Source: Gammaproteobacteria bacterium
Lineage (GTDB): Bacteria; Pseudomonadota; Gammaproteobacteria; Steroidobacterales; Woeseiaceae
NCBI GenBank assembly: GCA_029862045.1
Contig: JAOTYE010000008.1
Span: 1 to 64,000 of the forward strand
Length of the DNA: 64,000 bases
Direction: 5' to 3'
Part shown: piece by piece, positions 16,785-25,313 of the stretch
How positions within the stretch are numbered: position 1 is the stretch's first letter
How the letters are laid out: the number at the start of each line of letters is the position of its first letter
Made by a program: the position numbers and the translations under genes
Notes under the pieces: model-generated
What the model was told of the DNA's origin: nothing
Seen by the model: only the letters and a program-made list of their open reading frames with translations
The model's database searches: none

Positions 16785-17964
16785 TGGTCCGCCCAAAAAT
16801 CAGCACGGCATTATTGCCGCCGAAACCGAACGAATTGGTCATCGCATTGCTAATGGGTTTGTGACTGTTTTCGGTGAGCACGCCGAAGGCAGCATCAGGG
16901 TCCTGCTCCTCGCAATTAAGCGTACCGGGAATCAGGCCATGTCGCATTGCCTGCAGCGTAATGACCGCTTCCAGAATACCTGCAGCACCCAATGCATGAC
17001 CCGTCCAGGCTTTCGTGGAACTGGCCAGCGTGTGCTCGGAGAATCTCTGCGCCAACGCGTAAGCTTCGATACGATCATTGGCCTGGCTGGCGGTGCCGTG
17101 CAGGTTTACATAATCAATTGCGTCTGCGGGGACTTGTGCGCGCTCGAGCGCCTGATCTATGGCAGTCACGGCACCCTTGCCTTCCGGGTGCGGGTGAGAC
17201 ATGTGATACGCGTCCGAACTTTCGCCGTACCCGAGCAAGGCAAACTCGCTATCCGGCTGCAATTCCTCACGCATCAGAATCGCGTAACCGCAGCCCTCGC
17301 CGATGTTGATGCCGTCGCGGCGCCTGTCAAACGGGCGGCAGAGGCTCGACGACACCAGTTCGAGTGAATTGAAGCCATACAGAATGCTCATGCACAAGCC
17401 GTCAATACCACCGACGAGCACCGCGTCCACGAGTCCATGACTAATCCATCTCGCCGCAGAGGCAAAAACCTTCGCACTCGATGAGCAAGCCGTACTGATC
17501 GTCATCGAAGGCCCCTCAAGTCCGGTCGCCGCCGACACGAAAGCCCCCGGCGAATGCAGACTGTGTACCTCCGGCTGCCTATATTCTTCGCTGATGAAAC
17601 CAGAGGGCAGGAGCTTTGTGTATGCCTCTTCGGTTCTGCCGATACTCGACGTACTGGTCCCAATAATCACGCCAACCCGGTCAGCACTAATCCGCTTTGT
17701 AAGCTGTGCGAGGCTGTCGAGCAGTCCGTCCTGCTGCAGACCCAGCCAGGCCAATTGATTGTCGCGACTGGACAGATGCGCCAGGTGGCGTGGCAAGGAT
17801 ATCGCTTCCAACGCATCGACCCGGCCGATCCATGTGTCGAGATCACATCCGTCCAGATCATTCGGCCTGAGTCCGGAACTCCGGCCGGCGATAGATTTCT
17901 GCATCGCCGCCAGTCCAACGCCGGCCGCTGAAGTGGCGGTATAAGAACCGATTGCTAGTCGCAT
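16777..17964 (-). CDS. Beta-ketoacyl-ACP synthase (FabF-type), aryl-polyene chain extension
   Basis: The 395-residue protein has the full Cys-His-His triad of KAS I/II: C160 in STACSSS, H289 in NLHGTAS and H323 in TGHALGAAG. ATG 17964 was chosen because it begins MRLAIGSYTA, in line with the conserved beta strand of the family. It heads a minus-strand operon and overlaps the chain-length-factor-like gene, which points to a heterodimeric elongating ketosynthase. It shares an upstream region with the divergent acyltransferase operon at 18128, where an inverted repeat lies. It is one of two complete ketosynthases in the cluster; the other is at 23507. Confidence 0.9.
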   Translation of the reverse strand: MRLAIGSYTATSAAGVGLAAMQKSIAGRSSGLRPNDLDGCDLDTWIGRVDALEAISLPRHLAHLSSRDNQLAWLGLQQDGLLDSLAQLTKRISADRVGVIIGTSTSSIGRTEEAYTKLLPSGFISEEYRQPEVHSLHSPGAFVSAATGLEGPSMTISTACSSSAKVFASAARWISHGLVDAVLVGGIDGLCMSILYGFNSLELVSSSLCRPFDRRRDGINIGEGCGYAILMREELQPDSEFALLGYGESSDAYHMSHPHPEGKGAVTAIDQALERAQVPADAIDYVNLHGTASQANDRIEAYALAQRFSEHTLASSTKAWTGHALGAAGILEAVITLQAMRHGLIPGTLNCEEQDPDAAFGVLTENSHKPISNAMTNSFGFGGNNAVLIFGRTND

Positions 17965-18004
17965 GCACTGGTCTCGCTCGCGCGGTTGCGAGCATTTTAT
18001 GGAA

Positions 18005-18029
18005 TACACCACGGTAAGCGTGTGGTGTA
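18005..18029. promoter_or_regulatory. Inverted repeat in divergent ketosynthase/acyltransferase promoter region
   Basis: The arms TACACCAC (18005-18012) and GTGGTGTA (18022-18029) are perfect 8-base inverted repeats separated by nine bases. They lie in the 163-base gap between the two divergent operons (starts 17964 minus and 18128 plus). AT-rich sequence right after the right arm (TAGAATAATTG) could contain a -10 box for the plus operon, so the palindrome may be an operator. No terminator-like T run follows. Confidence 0.4.
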
Positions 18030-18127
18030 GAATAATTGTAACTTGGGCGCCATGGAATTGCCCTGATAATGAACAAGCGCTCGCTCAATTCGCACGCATT
18101 CGTCGATACTATCTGACACCGCGGCGG

Positions 18128-18892
18128 ATGAAGTATCTCGATCTTGCCTGGCGATTTGTCGGCACATCTTTGCTTTGGTTCTTTTTCGGCCTGATCGGAC
18201 TGATCGTCAGCGTGTTTGTGTTTCCGCTCCTGTATCTGCTTGTTCGCGACGCTGACGCCAGACAGATCACGGCCAGGAACCTGATCGCTGCAGCCTTCGG
18301 CGCATTCATGTGGGGAGGCTGTCGCATGGGTGTGTTCTCGTTTCGGGTCACGGGCATGGAGCACAGAGACCCTGACGGCGGCCAGCTGATTCTCGCGAAT
18401 CATCCAACACTCATTGACGTCGTCCTGCTGCTGTCTGTATTGCCGCAGGTGGACTGTGTGATCAAAGAGGCGGTTATCCGAAACCCGTTCATGCGAGCCT
18501 CTGTCACGACGGCGAATTACATTTCCAACTTCGAACCCGCCGACCTGCTCGCTTCCTGCGTCGAGCGGCTCGAATCGGGGGCGAGCCTGCTGTTGTTTCC
18601 GGAGGGTACGCGCACCAGCAGTGGCCGGCCGCTGGAGTTCAAGCTCGGGGCAGCCGAAGTAGCGATCCGCGCACAAGCGCAGATCCTGCCGGTCGTCGTT
18701 GACTGCAGACCGCAGTTTCTGGCGAAGCACGAGCCGTGGTATAGCATCCCACGGTCGCGGCCACACTTTGCCGTCACGATCCTGCCAGCGATATCGGTGT
18801 CGAAGCTTGTCCCGGGCGGTCTCGACGAGCGGCATGCGAGGTACGAGTTGAATGAGGCACTTGTGTCGCTTTTCGAGGCCGAACTGGCATAG
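18128..18892 (+). CDS. 1-acyl-glycerol-3-phosphate acyltransferase-like (PlsC family) of aryl-polyene cluster
   Basis: The 254-residue protein starts at ATG 18128 (MKYLDLAWRF); the open frame continues upstream to 17963 without family-like sequence. One or two N-terminal membrane helices are followed by the PlsC motifs NHPTLID (HX4D, catalytic His/Asp) and FPEGTRTSSGRP (substrate binding). In aryl-polyene clusters an ApeD-type acyltransferase probably moves the polyene or a fatty acid onto a glycerol- or sugar-lipid acceptor. It is the first gene of a ten-gene plus-strand operon that runs to 24739. Confidence 0.85.
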   Translation: MKYLDLAWRFVGTSLLWFFFGLIGLIVSVFVFPLLYLLVRDADARQITARNLIAAAFGAFMWGGCRMGVFSFRVTGMEHRDPDGGQLILANHPTLIDVVLLLSVLPQVDCVIKEAVIRNPFMRASVTTANYISNFEPADLLASCVERLESGASLLLFPEGTRTSSGRPLEFKLGAAEVAIRAQAQILPVVVDCRPQFLAKHEPWYSIPRSRPHFAVTILPAISVSKLVPGGLDERHARYELNEALVSLFEAELA

Positions 18893-18901
18893 AATTCCGC
18901 C

Positions 18902-19138
18902 ATGGATAGCGACGAACTGTACTCCAGCATCAAGGGCATCCTAATCGATCAGTTCGAGGTGGACGAGTCGGCCATTTCCCTGGATGCGAATCTTTACGAC
19001 GAACTGGAAATCGACAGCATAGATGCGGTTGATTTGCTGGTGCAGCTCAAGGAGTTGACCGGCAAGAAGATCTCACCGGATGTTTTTAAGGACGTGCGGA
19101 CTATCAGAGACGTGTTGAGTGCGCTGACAAGTCTGTGA
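18902..19138 (+). CDS. Second acyl carrier protein, aryl-polyene cluster
   Basis: This 78-residue acidic protein has the attachment motif 'ELEIDSIDAVDLLVQL', with Ser in DSID. It sits nine bases after the acyltransferase, and its stop overlaps the GTG of the following membrane protein gene (GTGA). Having two ACPs (this and 9884) is typical of aryl-polyene systems, where one may serve starter loading and the other elongation. Which does which cannot be told from sequence. Confidence 0.92.
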   Translation: MDSDELYSSIKGILIDQFEVDESAISLDANLYDELEIDSIDAVDLLVQLKELTGKKISPDVFKDVRTIRDVLSALTSL

Positions 19139-19704
19139 CTCGGGCGATCATTTTCCGCGTTACATTTATTGTTCTTCTCGCGCTTTACCCCTTCATAATC
19201 TACTTCGGACTCAGGATTTTGCCGGCAAGTTTCTTCGGCCTGATCCTGGCGATTCTGCTCTTGATGCGATTCGGATTGATTCGGCCGCAGGAACGGGCCA
19301 TGGCATTACCTGTCATTGGCATTTTGCTGGGTTACGCCATTACATCGGCTGTGGTCGGCAGCACAAAAATGCTGCTGTACTATCCTGTTCTCGTCAATTC
19401 CATCCTGTTTGTCCTGTTCGCCGGGTCGCTCGGCACGAAAGATCCCCTGTTATTGAGAATCGTTCGCGCTCGCGGCACTCCGATCAGCGACCATACCCCC
19501 GGATATCTGACTCGATTGACTGCAGTTTGGGCCGGATTCTTCGTGATTAATGGCATGATTGCCGTCTGGACGACTACCCAGTCAATGGAAATATGGACAA
19601 TCTACAATGGCATGATTTCCTACGTGCTTGTCGCCGTCCTGGCGGTGTGCGAGTGGATCTTTCGACGCCATTACAAGAGACGACTTGGCGTCAGCAGCAA
19701 ATGA
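19135..19704 (+). CDS. COG4648-type polytopic membrane protein of aryl-polyene cluster
   Basis: The 189-residue hydrophobic protein has about five or six predicted transmembrane segments and a basic C-terminus (RRHYKRRLG). It matches the small membrane protein (ApeG/COG4648 type) found in aryl-polyene operons, whose biochemical role is not established. It might anchor the synthase or help transfer the polyene to its lipid. GTG 19135 overlaps the ACP stop by four bases. Confidence 0.75.
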   Translation: MTRAIIFRVTFIVLLALYPFIIYFGLRILPASFFGLILAILLLMRFGLIRPQERAMALPVIGILLGYAITSAVVGSTKMLLYYPVLVNSILFVLFAGSLGTKDPLLLRIVRARGTPISDHTPGYLTRLTAVWAGFFVINGMIAVWTTTQSMEIWTIYNGMISYVLVAVLAVCEWIFRRHYKRRLGVSSK

Positions 19705-19742
19705 ACCGCCACGAGCCCGGACACACCTGACGAGTCTGCCAC

Positions 19743-20144
19743 ATGCAAGAACTTGACCTTGACACCCGGCTGGTCAGTTTGCCTGATGCCGACAGCAACT
19801 TTCCTCGAGTCCTGTCGGCTACCGCCGATTCCGGATGCGTGCGCGTGAAACTCGACATATCGCCCGACTTGACCTGGTTTCGCGGCCACTTTCCTGATCA
19901 ACCGGTCCTGCCCGGCGTTATTCAATTGCATTGGGCGGTAATTGTTTCGCGCGCATTTTTCGAGTTTTCTGGCTCACCACGCGAACTCAAGCGACTGAAG
20001 TTCAAGAAAATTGTTACACCTCCGCGGGTGCTGGAGCTGTCCCTTCGCTGGCATGCGTCCAATGAAGTTCAGTTCGAGTTTTGTGGCCCTGATGCGCAGT
20101 ATTCTCTGGGTCGTCTGGTTTTTCCGGAGGGTGCGTCGTGTTGA
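19743..20144 (+). CDS. FabZ-like hotdog 3-hydroxyacyl-ACP dehydratase (ApeI type)
   Basis: The 133-residue hotdog-fold protein carries the dehydratase signature 'WFRGHFPDQPVLPGVIQLHW' (His of HFP and PVLPG). It would remove water from the 3-hydroxyacyl-ACP at each round to leave the conjugated double bond. A second dehydratase at 22307 is of a different type. The stop TGA overlaps the start region of the following glycosyltransferase gene. Confidence 0.82.
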   Translation: MQELDLDTRLVSLPDADSNFPRVLSATADSGCVRVKLDISPDLTWFRGHFPDQPVLPGVIQLHWAVIVSRAFFEFSGSPRELKRLKFKKIVTPPRVLELSLRWHASNEVQFEFCGPDAQYSLGRLVFPEGASC

Positions 20145-20893
20145 TGTGCACGGTCGTCCCGCATTTCGATCACGTGGAGCAGTTCAAAGTGCTGTTGCCA
20201 CAACTTTGCGAGGAGGGTCTGCCGCTCATCGTTGTCGATGACGCCAGTCCGAAAGACTCCTTCGAAAAACTGCAACGCCTGTTGGACGAGCACGCGGACC
20301 TATCGATCCTGGTCCGGCATGACGAGAATCTCGGCAAAGGCGGCGCCGTGATGACGGGACTGAAGACGGCGCTTGATGCCGGCTACACACATGCCCTGCA
20401 AATCGACGCCGACGGCCAGCATGATGTCGCCGATATCGCCCGATTTCGCGAAGCCGCTGCAAAGCAGCCAGATTGCATCATCTGTGGTGAACCTGTGTTT
20501 GACGAGAGTATCTCCAGGCTGCGCTACTACGCGCGCTACATCACGCTGTCATTCAGCTGGCTGGAGTCTCTGAGCACGCAAATTCGCGATGCCCTGTGTG
20601 GCTACCGGCTGTACCCGCTGGAGCCCGTGGTCGCGCTGATCGAAAAGAGCAATCCGGGCAGACGCATGGCGTTCGATCCCGAGATTCTGGTTCGCGCCAT
20701 CTGGGCCGGCATCGGTCTGAAGTTTATCCCCGTCAACGTACAATACCCCGAAGGGGGCAAGTCGCATTTCCATTATTTTCGCGACAACGTGGAGATTTCC
20801 TGGATGCATACGCGGTTGATTGTCGGCATGCTATTGCGCCTGCCGACGCTGTTGTGGCGCAAGCGACGCGGGGCACAAGAGACCGTCACCTGA
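20138..20893 (+). CDS. Family 2 glycosyltransferase of aryl-polyene cluster
   Basis: This is a glycosyltransferase of about 251 residues with the GT-A fold: 'LIVVDDASPKDS' near residue 35 and the metal-binding DxD in 'LQIDADGQHD' near residue 90, as in polyprenol-phosphate sugar transferases. It probably attaches a sugar to form the glycolipid to which the polyene is esterified. GTG 20138 has GGAGG at 20125-20129 at good spacing; ATG 20144 is an alternative. The next gene's ATG overlaps its TGA, and that gene encodes an acyltransferase, so the pair may act one after the other on the same lipid. Confidence 0.85.
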   Translation: MLMCTVVPHFDHVEQFKVLLPQLCEEGLPLIVVDDASPKDSFEKLQRLLDEHADLSILVRHDENLGKGGAVMTGLKTALDAGYTHALQIDADGQHDVADIARFREAAAKQPDCIICGEPVFDESISRLRYYARYITLSFSWLESLSTQIRDALCGYRLYPLEPVVALIEKSNPGRRMAFDPEILVRAIWAGIGLKFIPVNVQYPEGGKSHFHYFRDNVEISWMHTRLIVGMLLRLPTLLWRKRRGAQETVT

Positions 20894-21864
20894 TGAGCCG
20901 ACACTGGGCGACAATTGGCGAGGCAGGCGCGCTGAGCGGACTGCGCTTCATGGTATGGATCAATGCGCACCTGGGTCGCACGGTTTTCAATATTGTTCTT
21001 ATTCCGGTAATGGCGTATTTCTTGTTGCGCCGGCCAATCGCCCGTCGAGCTTCCGGGGACTACCTGCGCAGGGTGAAACAGCAATACCCGGATCAGCTTC
21101 CCGAACGTGTGACCCTGTGGTTGTCATTTCGGCACTTTCTTGCGTACGGCCAGTCCCTGCTGGATAGCGTCGTCGCCTGGACGCAACCGCTGAGCGCATT
21201 CCATATGGAGCCCGATGAGCTCGAAATGCGAGCGTCACTGGTGCGATCCCGCACCGGCATCGTCATGATTGGCTCTCACTTCGGCAATATGGAATATTCG
21301 CGCAGCATCGCAAAAAGCCACAAAAACCTCGTGGTCAATATCCTCCTTTACGATCAGCACGCCGCCAATTTTGCGGCGATGCTGCGCCGCTCCGCGCCAG
21401 AGTCGCGATTGAATCTTATACAAGTCACTGATCTGGACATTGAACTCGCTTTTCGTCTCAAGGAAAAAGTCGAGCAAGGCGAGTGGGTTGTGATTGCTGG
21501 CGATCGCGTGCCGGTCGGCAACAGTGCCAATGTGTGCCCGGCGACATTTTTCGGCGCGCCGGCGAACTTCCCGATCGGACCCTACGTCCTCGCGAAGGTG
21601 TTGAGCTGTCCGGTCTATCTGCTGCACTGCTTCCGGATGCAGGGCCAGTATCACCTCGGAATGGAGTTGTTCGAGGAAAAAATTCAACTGTCACGTCGGG
21701 GCCAGCGCCGCAGTTATGATCAATATGTGCAGAAATTCGCAACATTGCTTGAACGGCAGGTTCGCCGTGAGCCATTGCAGTGGTTCAATTTCTATGATTT
21801 CTGGGGCGACCGGAACACGTCGCAGCCACAAACTGATAGGCTACGAGACGATGATCAGGAGTGA
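20893..21864 (+). CDS. LpxL/HtrB-like lysophospholipid acyltransferase of aryl-polyene cluster
   Basis: The 323-residue protein has an N-terminal hydrophobic segment and the LABLAT-family acyltransferase motif HX4E in 'GSHFGNMEYSR'. Further family sequence includes 'GDRVPVG' and 'FFGAPANFPIGPYVLAKV'. ATG 20893 sits inside the stop of the glycosyltransferase (TGATGA); the open frame extends upstream only inside that gene. The likely role is acylation of the sugar lipid that anchors the polyene. In some clusters this activity is fused to the glycosyltransferase; here they are separate. Confidence 0.83.
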   Translation: MSRHWATIGEAGALSGLRFMVWINAHLGRTVFNIVLIPVMAYFLLRRPIARRASGDYLRRVKQQYPDQLPERVTLWLSFRHFLAYGQSLLDSVVAWTQPLSAFHMEPDELEMRASLVRSRTGIVMIGSHFGNMEYSRSIAKSHKNLVVNILLYDQHAANFAAMLRRSAPESRLNLIQVTDLDIELAFRLKEKVEQGEWVVIAGDRVPVGNSANVCPATFFGAPANFPIGPYVLAKVLSCPVYLLHCFRMQGQYHLGMELFEEKIQLSRRGQRRSYDQYVQKFATLLERQVRREPLQWFNFYDFWGDRNTSQPQTDRLRDDDQE

Positions 21865-22306
21865 CTTTTCGAATTGCCTGACGGCCAATATAGAGATACG
21901 AATTCCCTTTTTCGATCTGGATCCTGCCGGCGTTGCCTGGCACGGCCGATACTTTCAGTACTTCGAGCTGGCGCGTTGCAAGTTGCTCGAGAGCGTTGCG
22001 TACAGCTACGAGGATATGCAGAAATCGGGCTACTTGTGGCCGGTTGCAGATACGTCGGTGCGCTATGTGCGCCCTTTGACGCTGAACCAGGTCGTACACG
22101 TGACGGCGTGCCTCAGAGAATGGGAGATGCGCCTGGTTGTGGACTACAAGATCGAGGACGAGCACGGCGTTGTGGTCACGAAAGCAAGAACGATCCAGGT
22201 GCCTGTTGACGCAGAAACGCTTGAGCTGACACTGGGCGGTTCGCCGCAGATACTGATAGACAATGTGCACGAACAGTTACGTAGCCTCGAGCAAACCGCC
22301 GACTGA
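21851..22306 (+). CDS. 4HBT-type hotdog acyl-CoA/ACP thioesterase of aryl-polyene cluster
   Basis: The 151-residue hotdog protein has the 4-hydroxybenzoyl-CoA thioesterase signature 'FFDLDPAGVAWHGRYFQYFE', with the catalytic Asp and the GVxxHxxY element. ATG 21851 overlaps the upstream gene by 14 bases. In aryl-polyene operons an ApeK-type thioesterase is probably an editing or release enzyme. The ATG of the next gene follows its TGA with no gap. Confidence 0.83.
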   Translation: MIRSDFSNCLTANIEIRIPFFDLDPAGVAWHGRYFQYFELARCKLLESVAYSYEDMQKSGYLWPVADTSVRYVRPLTLNQVVHVTACLREWEMRLVVDYKIEDEHGVVVTKARTIQVPVDAETLELTLGGSPQILIDNVHEQLRSLEQTAD

Positions 22307-22786
22307 ATGACAGCGACGATCTCCTCCGAAGAACTCAAACCGCTGGCGGGTATGTCAGCCGCGGAGTTTGTCCTGCATCGTGAGCCGATGCTGTTCCTGG
22401 ATCGGCTGGTCGATATTGGCGCAGAGTTCGCCACTTGCGAATGGCGCATCAGCGACGATTTCGAGCTCGTTGTGCCGGGTCTCGGTGTGCCGGCCTACGC
22501 TGGTGTCGAATACATGGCACAATGCGTCGCCGTGCATGCGGGTGCACGTGCCAGAGCTCGCGGATTTGTGCCGCCACACGGCTATCTACTCGGTACGCGG
22601 CATTACAAATGTTCTGTGGCTTACTTTGAACCGGGCGTTACCTATCAGGCCACGTGCCAGGAACTGGTCCGGGACTCACAGGGTATGGGGTCATTTGCGT
22701 GTCGCATAGAATTGAACGGCAGCACGATTGCCGAGGCAAACCTTGCTGTTCTCGAAATGCCACAAGAGACAAAGCTCAATGAATGA
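22307..22786 (+). CDS. ApeP-like 3-hydroxyacyl-ACP dehydratase (hotdog fold)
   Basis: The 159-residue protein fits the FabA/FabZ-like dehydratase family in aryl-polyene clusters, with an 'LHREPMLFLDRL' opening and the 'YAGVEYMAQCVAVHAGARAR' helix. Its sequence is distinct from the 19743 dehydratase, so the two may act on different chain lengths or form a heteromer. It starts directly after the thioesterase stop and overlaps the ketoreductase gene by eight bases. Confidence 0.8.
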   Translation: MTATISSEELKPLAGMSAAEFVLHREPMLFLDRLVDIGAEFATCEWRISDDFELVVPGLGVPAYAGVEYMAQCVAVHAGARARARGFVPPHGYLLGTRHYKCSVAYFEPGVTYQATCQELVRDSQGMGSFACRIELNGSTIAEANLAVLEMPQETKLNE

Positions 22787-23513
22787 TGTTCAGAAAAGCA
22801 TCCTCGTAACCGGAGCCAGTTCTGGAATCGGCCGGGCCATAGCTGTCCGGCTTGCTGGCGACGGCTATGATATCGCTGTCCATTATGGGAAGAACCGGCA
22901 AGGCGCGGAAGCCACGCTGGACGCGATCGATTCCGAGCCAGGCGGCTGCCGGTTGCTGTCCTTCGACGTAAGGGATGCCGAGGAAACACGGACCGCACTT
23001 GAGGCAGATATTGCAGAGCACGGCGCCTACTACGGCGTCGTGTGCAATGCCGGAATTACACGTGACGGTGCGTTCCCAATGCTGGCAGAAGATGACTGGC
23101 GTCAGGTCATAGATGTCAATTTGAATGGTCTATACAATGTTCTGCATCCGGTCGTGATGCCAATGCTCAGACGCAGAAAACCAGGTCGAATCGTAACGAT
23201 CTCGTCGGTATCCGGAATCATGGGCAATCGCGGCCAGGTCAACTACGCCGCGTCGAAAGCGGGAATAATCGGCGCCACCAAAGCACTCGCGGTGGAGCTT
23301 GCGAAGCGACAGGTCACTGTAAACTGTGTTGCTCCGGGATTGATTGAATCTGAAATGACGGACTCCTTGCCACTCGACAAGTTGCTCGAAGCGATTCCTC
23401 TGCGCCGCCTGGGCCAGCCGGAAGAAATAGCGGCCCTGGTCGCCTTCCTCTGTTCACCGGACGCCGGATACATCACGCGACAGGTCATCTCCGCGAACGG
23501 AGGTTTGTGTTGA
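22779..23513 (+). CDS. fabG: 3-oxoacyl-ACP reductase (FabG-like SDR), aryl-polyene cluster
   Basis: The 244-residue classical SDR has TGASSGIG (residues 11-18), NAG (90-92) and the catalytic Ser143-Tyr156-Lys160 set (YAASK). It also has the FabG-type C-terminus. It reduces the 3-ketoacyl-ACP at each polyene cycle using NADPH. ATG 22779 overlaps the dehydratase stop; the open frame upstream of it lies inside that gene. Its stop overlaps the start of the last ketosynthase gene, giving an unbroken ApeP-ApeQ-ApeR-type order. Confidence 0.93.
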   Translation: MNDVQKSILVTGASSGIGRAIAVRLAGDGYDIAVHYGKNRQGAEATLDAIDSEPGGCRLLSFDVRDAEETRTALEADIAEHGAYYGVVCNAGITRDGAFPMLAEDDWRQVIDVNLNGLYNVLHPVVMPMLRRRKPGRIVTISSVSGIMGNRGQVNYAASKAGIIGATKALAVELAKRQVTVNCVAPGLIESEMTDSLPLDKLLEAIPLRRLGQPEEIAALVAFLCSPDAGYITRQVISANGGLC

Positions 23514-24739
23514 CACACCGGGTCGTAGTAACTGGCGTCGGCGCTTATTCGCCGATCGGCAACGATTGGATTGAAATCGAGCGGAACCTGAGGGCACTGA
23601 AGAATGGCGTGCGCCATATAGACGCGTGGGACGAGTACGACGGGCTCAATACGAAGCTCGGCGCCCCCGTCGCACATTTCGAGATGCCGGCCAGCTTCAA
23701 TCGCAAGCGCACCCGCAGCATGGGCAGAGTCGCAATGCTGGCGACAGCCGCGAGTGAAAATGCGCTCCGCGATGCGGGTCTGCTCGGCGACCCGATACTG
23801 CAATCCGGCCGGGTAGGTGTGGCCTACGGTTCGTCAACAGGTAGTACCGACGCTATCACCGACTTCGCCAACATGCTGTTGACCAAGTGCCTCGATGGCA
23901 TTACGGCGACAACCTATATCCGCATGATGGGACATACGACGCCCGTCAACATCGGCGTCTTTTTCGGCCTGCAAGGACGTGTGATTACGACCTCCAGCGC
24001 CTGTACGTCGGGCAGCCAGGGAATCGGTTACGCGTTTGAAGCGATTCGCAGCGGGCATCAGGACATGATGCTCGCCGGCGGTGCGGAAGAATTGTGTCCA
24101 ACAGAGGCCGCAGTTTTCGACACTTTGTACGCCACGAGCACCGCCAACGACAAGCCCGAAACGTCTCCGAGGCCTTTTGATCGTGATCGCGACGGACTGG
24201 TTATCGGAGAAGGCGCGTGCACGCTCTTTCTCGAACGGCGCGATCATGCATTAGCGCGCGGCGCAAGAATCTACGCCGAGATTGTGGGCTTCGACACCAA
24301 TTCAGATGGTGCGCACGTAACACAACCCTCACCCGAGACCATGCAGCGCGTCATGGAAATGTCATTGGCCGATGCCGGGCTGAGTCCGGACGCGATCGGC
24401 TATGTCAGCGCGCATGGGACTGCGACCGACCGTGGCGATGTTGCCGAATCCCTTGCGACGCACAACGTGTTGGGAGACACCACGCCCATCAGTTCTTTAA
24501 AGAGTTACATGGGCCACACGCTCGGCGCCTGCGGTGCACTGGAATCTTGGCTGGCGGTTGAGATGATGAACAACGGCTGGTTCGCGCCAACAATCAACCT
24601 CGACAATGTCGACCCCGAATGTGCGCCGCTCGATTACGTACGGGGCGACGGGCGTGAACTGGACGTCGAATACGTGATGAACAACAACTTTGCGTTCGGC
24701 GGCATCAATACGTCGCTGATTTTTCGCCGGCACACCTGA
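23507..24739 (+). CDS. Second beta-ketoacyl-ACP synthase, aryl-polyene cluster (ApeR type)
   Basis: This protein of about 410 residues has a complete KAS triad: C166 in TSSACTSGS, H303 in SAHGTAT and H337 in YMGHTLGACG. It differs clearly from the ketosynthase at 16777. The start may be GTG 23507 or TTG 23510, since GGAGG at 23499-23503 gives better spacing to the TTG. It ends the long pigment operon. One of the two ketosynthases probably extends together with the chain length factor, and the other may act in first condensations, but the division of labour is inferred from other aryl-polyene systems. Confidence 0.9.
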   Translation: MLTHRVVVTGVGAYSPIGNDWIEIERNLRALKNGVRHIDAWDEYDGLNTKLGAPVAHFEMPASFNRKRTRSMGRVAMLATAASENALRDAGLLGDPILQSGRVGVAYGSSTGSTDAITDFANMLLTKCLDGITATTYIRMMGHTTPVNIGVFFGLQGRVITTSSACTSGSQGIGYAFEAIRSGHQDMMLAGGAEELCPTEAAVFDTLYATSTANDKPETSPRPFDRDRDGLVIGEGACTLFLERRDHALARGARIYAEIVGFDTNSDGAHVTQPSPETMQRVMEMSLADAGLSPDAIGYVSAHGTATDRGDVAESLATHNVLGDTTPISSLKSYMGHTLGACGALESWLAVEMMNNGWFAPTINLDNVDPECAPLDYVRGDGRELDVEYVMNNNFAFGGINTSLIFRRHT

Positions 24740-24761
24740 TCAGGCAAACACCGTAATTTGA

Positions 24762-25166
24762 TCAGGTCTGGTTGAACTGTTGCTGGATTGTCGCGGACAG
24801 CTTAATCACCCACCCATTGTAGTTGCGATGAATTTTCTGCCGTTTCTCATTGTAATCGAGCTGGCGGCTGTCCACGTACAGGACCGAATACGTCGATTCA
24901 GAGTACGGAATAGCAACCTCCGCGTAGTGCTTCCCACGCACCAGAATCGAGCACTTTATCTGCGCGTCGCCATCCAATACTGCCGTCCAACCTCTTCGTT
25001 GGCACCCGGAAATTATCGCTTTCCTGACTTCTTCCAATGTCGGACTGGAACCGTCGATACGCACCGGCACCGGCTCATCCACGACATTGTGAATCGGTTT
25101 CGCAGCCCAAACAGCTGTCGTGCCTGTCAGTAACAGCCCCACAAGAATGTATTTGCTCAATTTCAT
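24762..25166 (-). CDS. Small secreted protein of unknown function
   Basis: The 134-residue protein has a clear signal peptide (MKLSKYILVGLLLTGTTAVWA) and a compact mature domain. The mature domain includes 'RKAIISGCQRRGW', two Cys (a possible disulfide) and the C-terminal stretch 'IHRNYNGWVIKLSATIQ'. I recognise a recurring family of small periplasmic proteins with the GCxxRGW and HRNYNGW elements but know no function for it. It is convergent with the last pigment-cluster gene, 22 bases away, so it need not belong to the pathway. Confidence 0.75.
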   Translation of the reverse strand: MKLSKYILVGLLLTGTTAVWAAKPIHNVVDEPVPVRIDGSSPTLEEVRKAIISGCQRRGWTAVLDGDAQIKCSILVRGKHYAEVAIPYSESTYSVLYVDSRQLDYNEKRQKIHRNYNGWVIKLSATIQQQFNQT

Positions 25167-25313
25167 GCTCTCGCCCTTTGTCGAATGTTGATACTGGCAA
25201 GCCCAATTATAGCGGCCTGATGCACGCTTCTCACGAGTTAGATTGACGAAACTTTCGGGTCATTGGGGCGCTCGAATAGTTACAACTACCTCATGACCAT
25301 GTCCGGAAAGATG

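Noticed and set aside
24735..24744. Palindrome CCTGATCAGG with a second TGATCAGG 22 bases later, as a regulatory site
   Set aside because: It straddles the stop codon of the last ketosynthase gene between two convergent genes, where no promoter is expected, and is too short to support a terminator.
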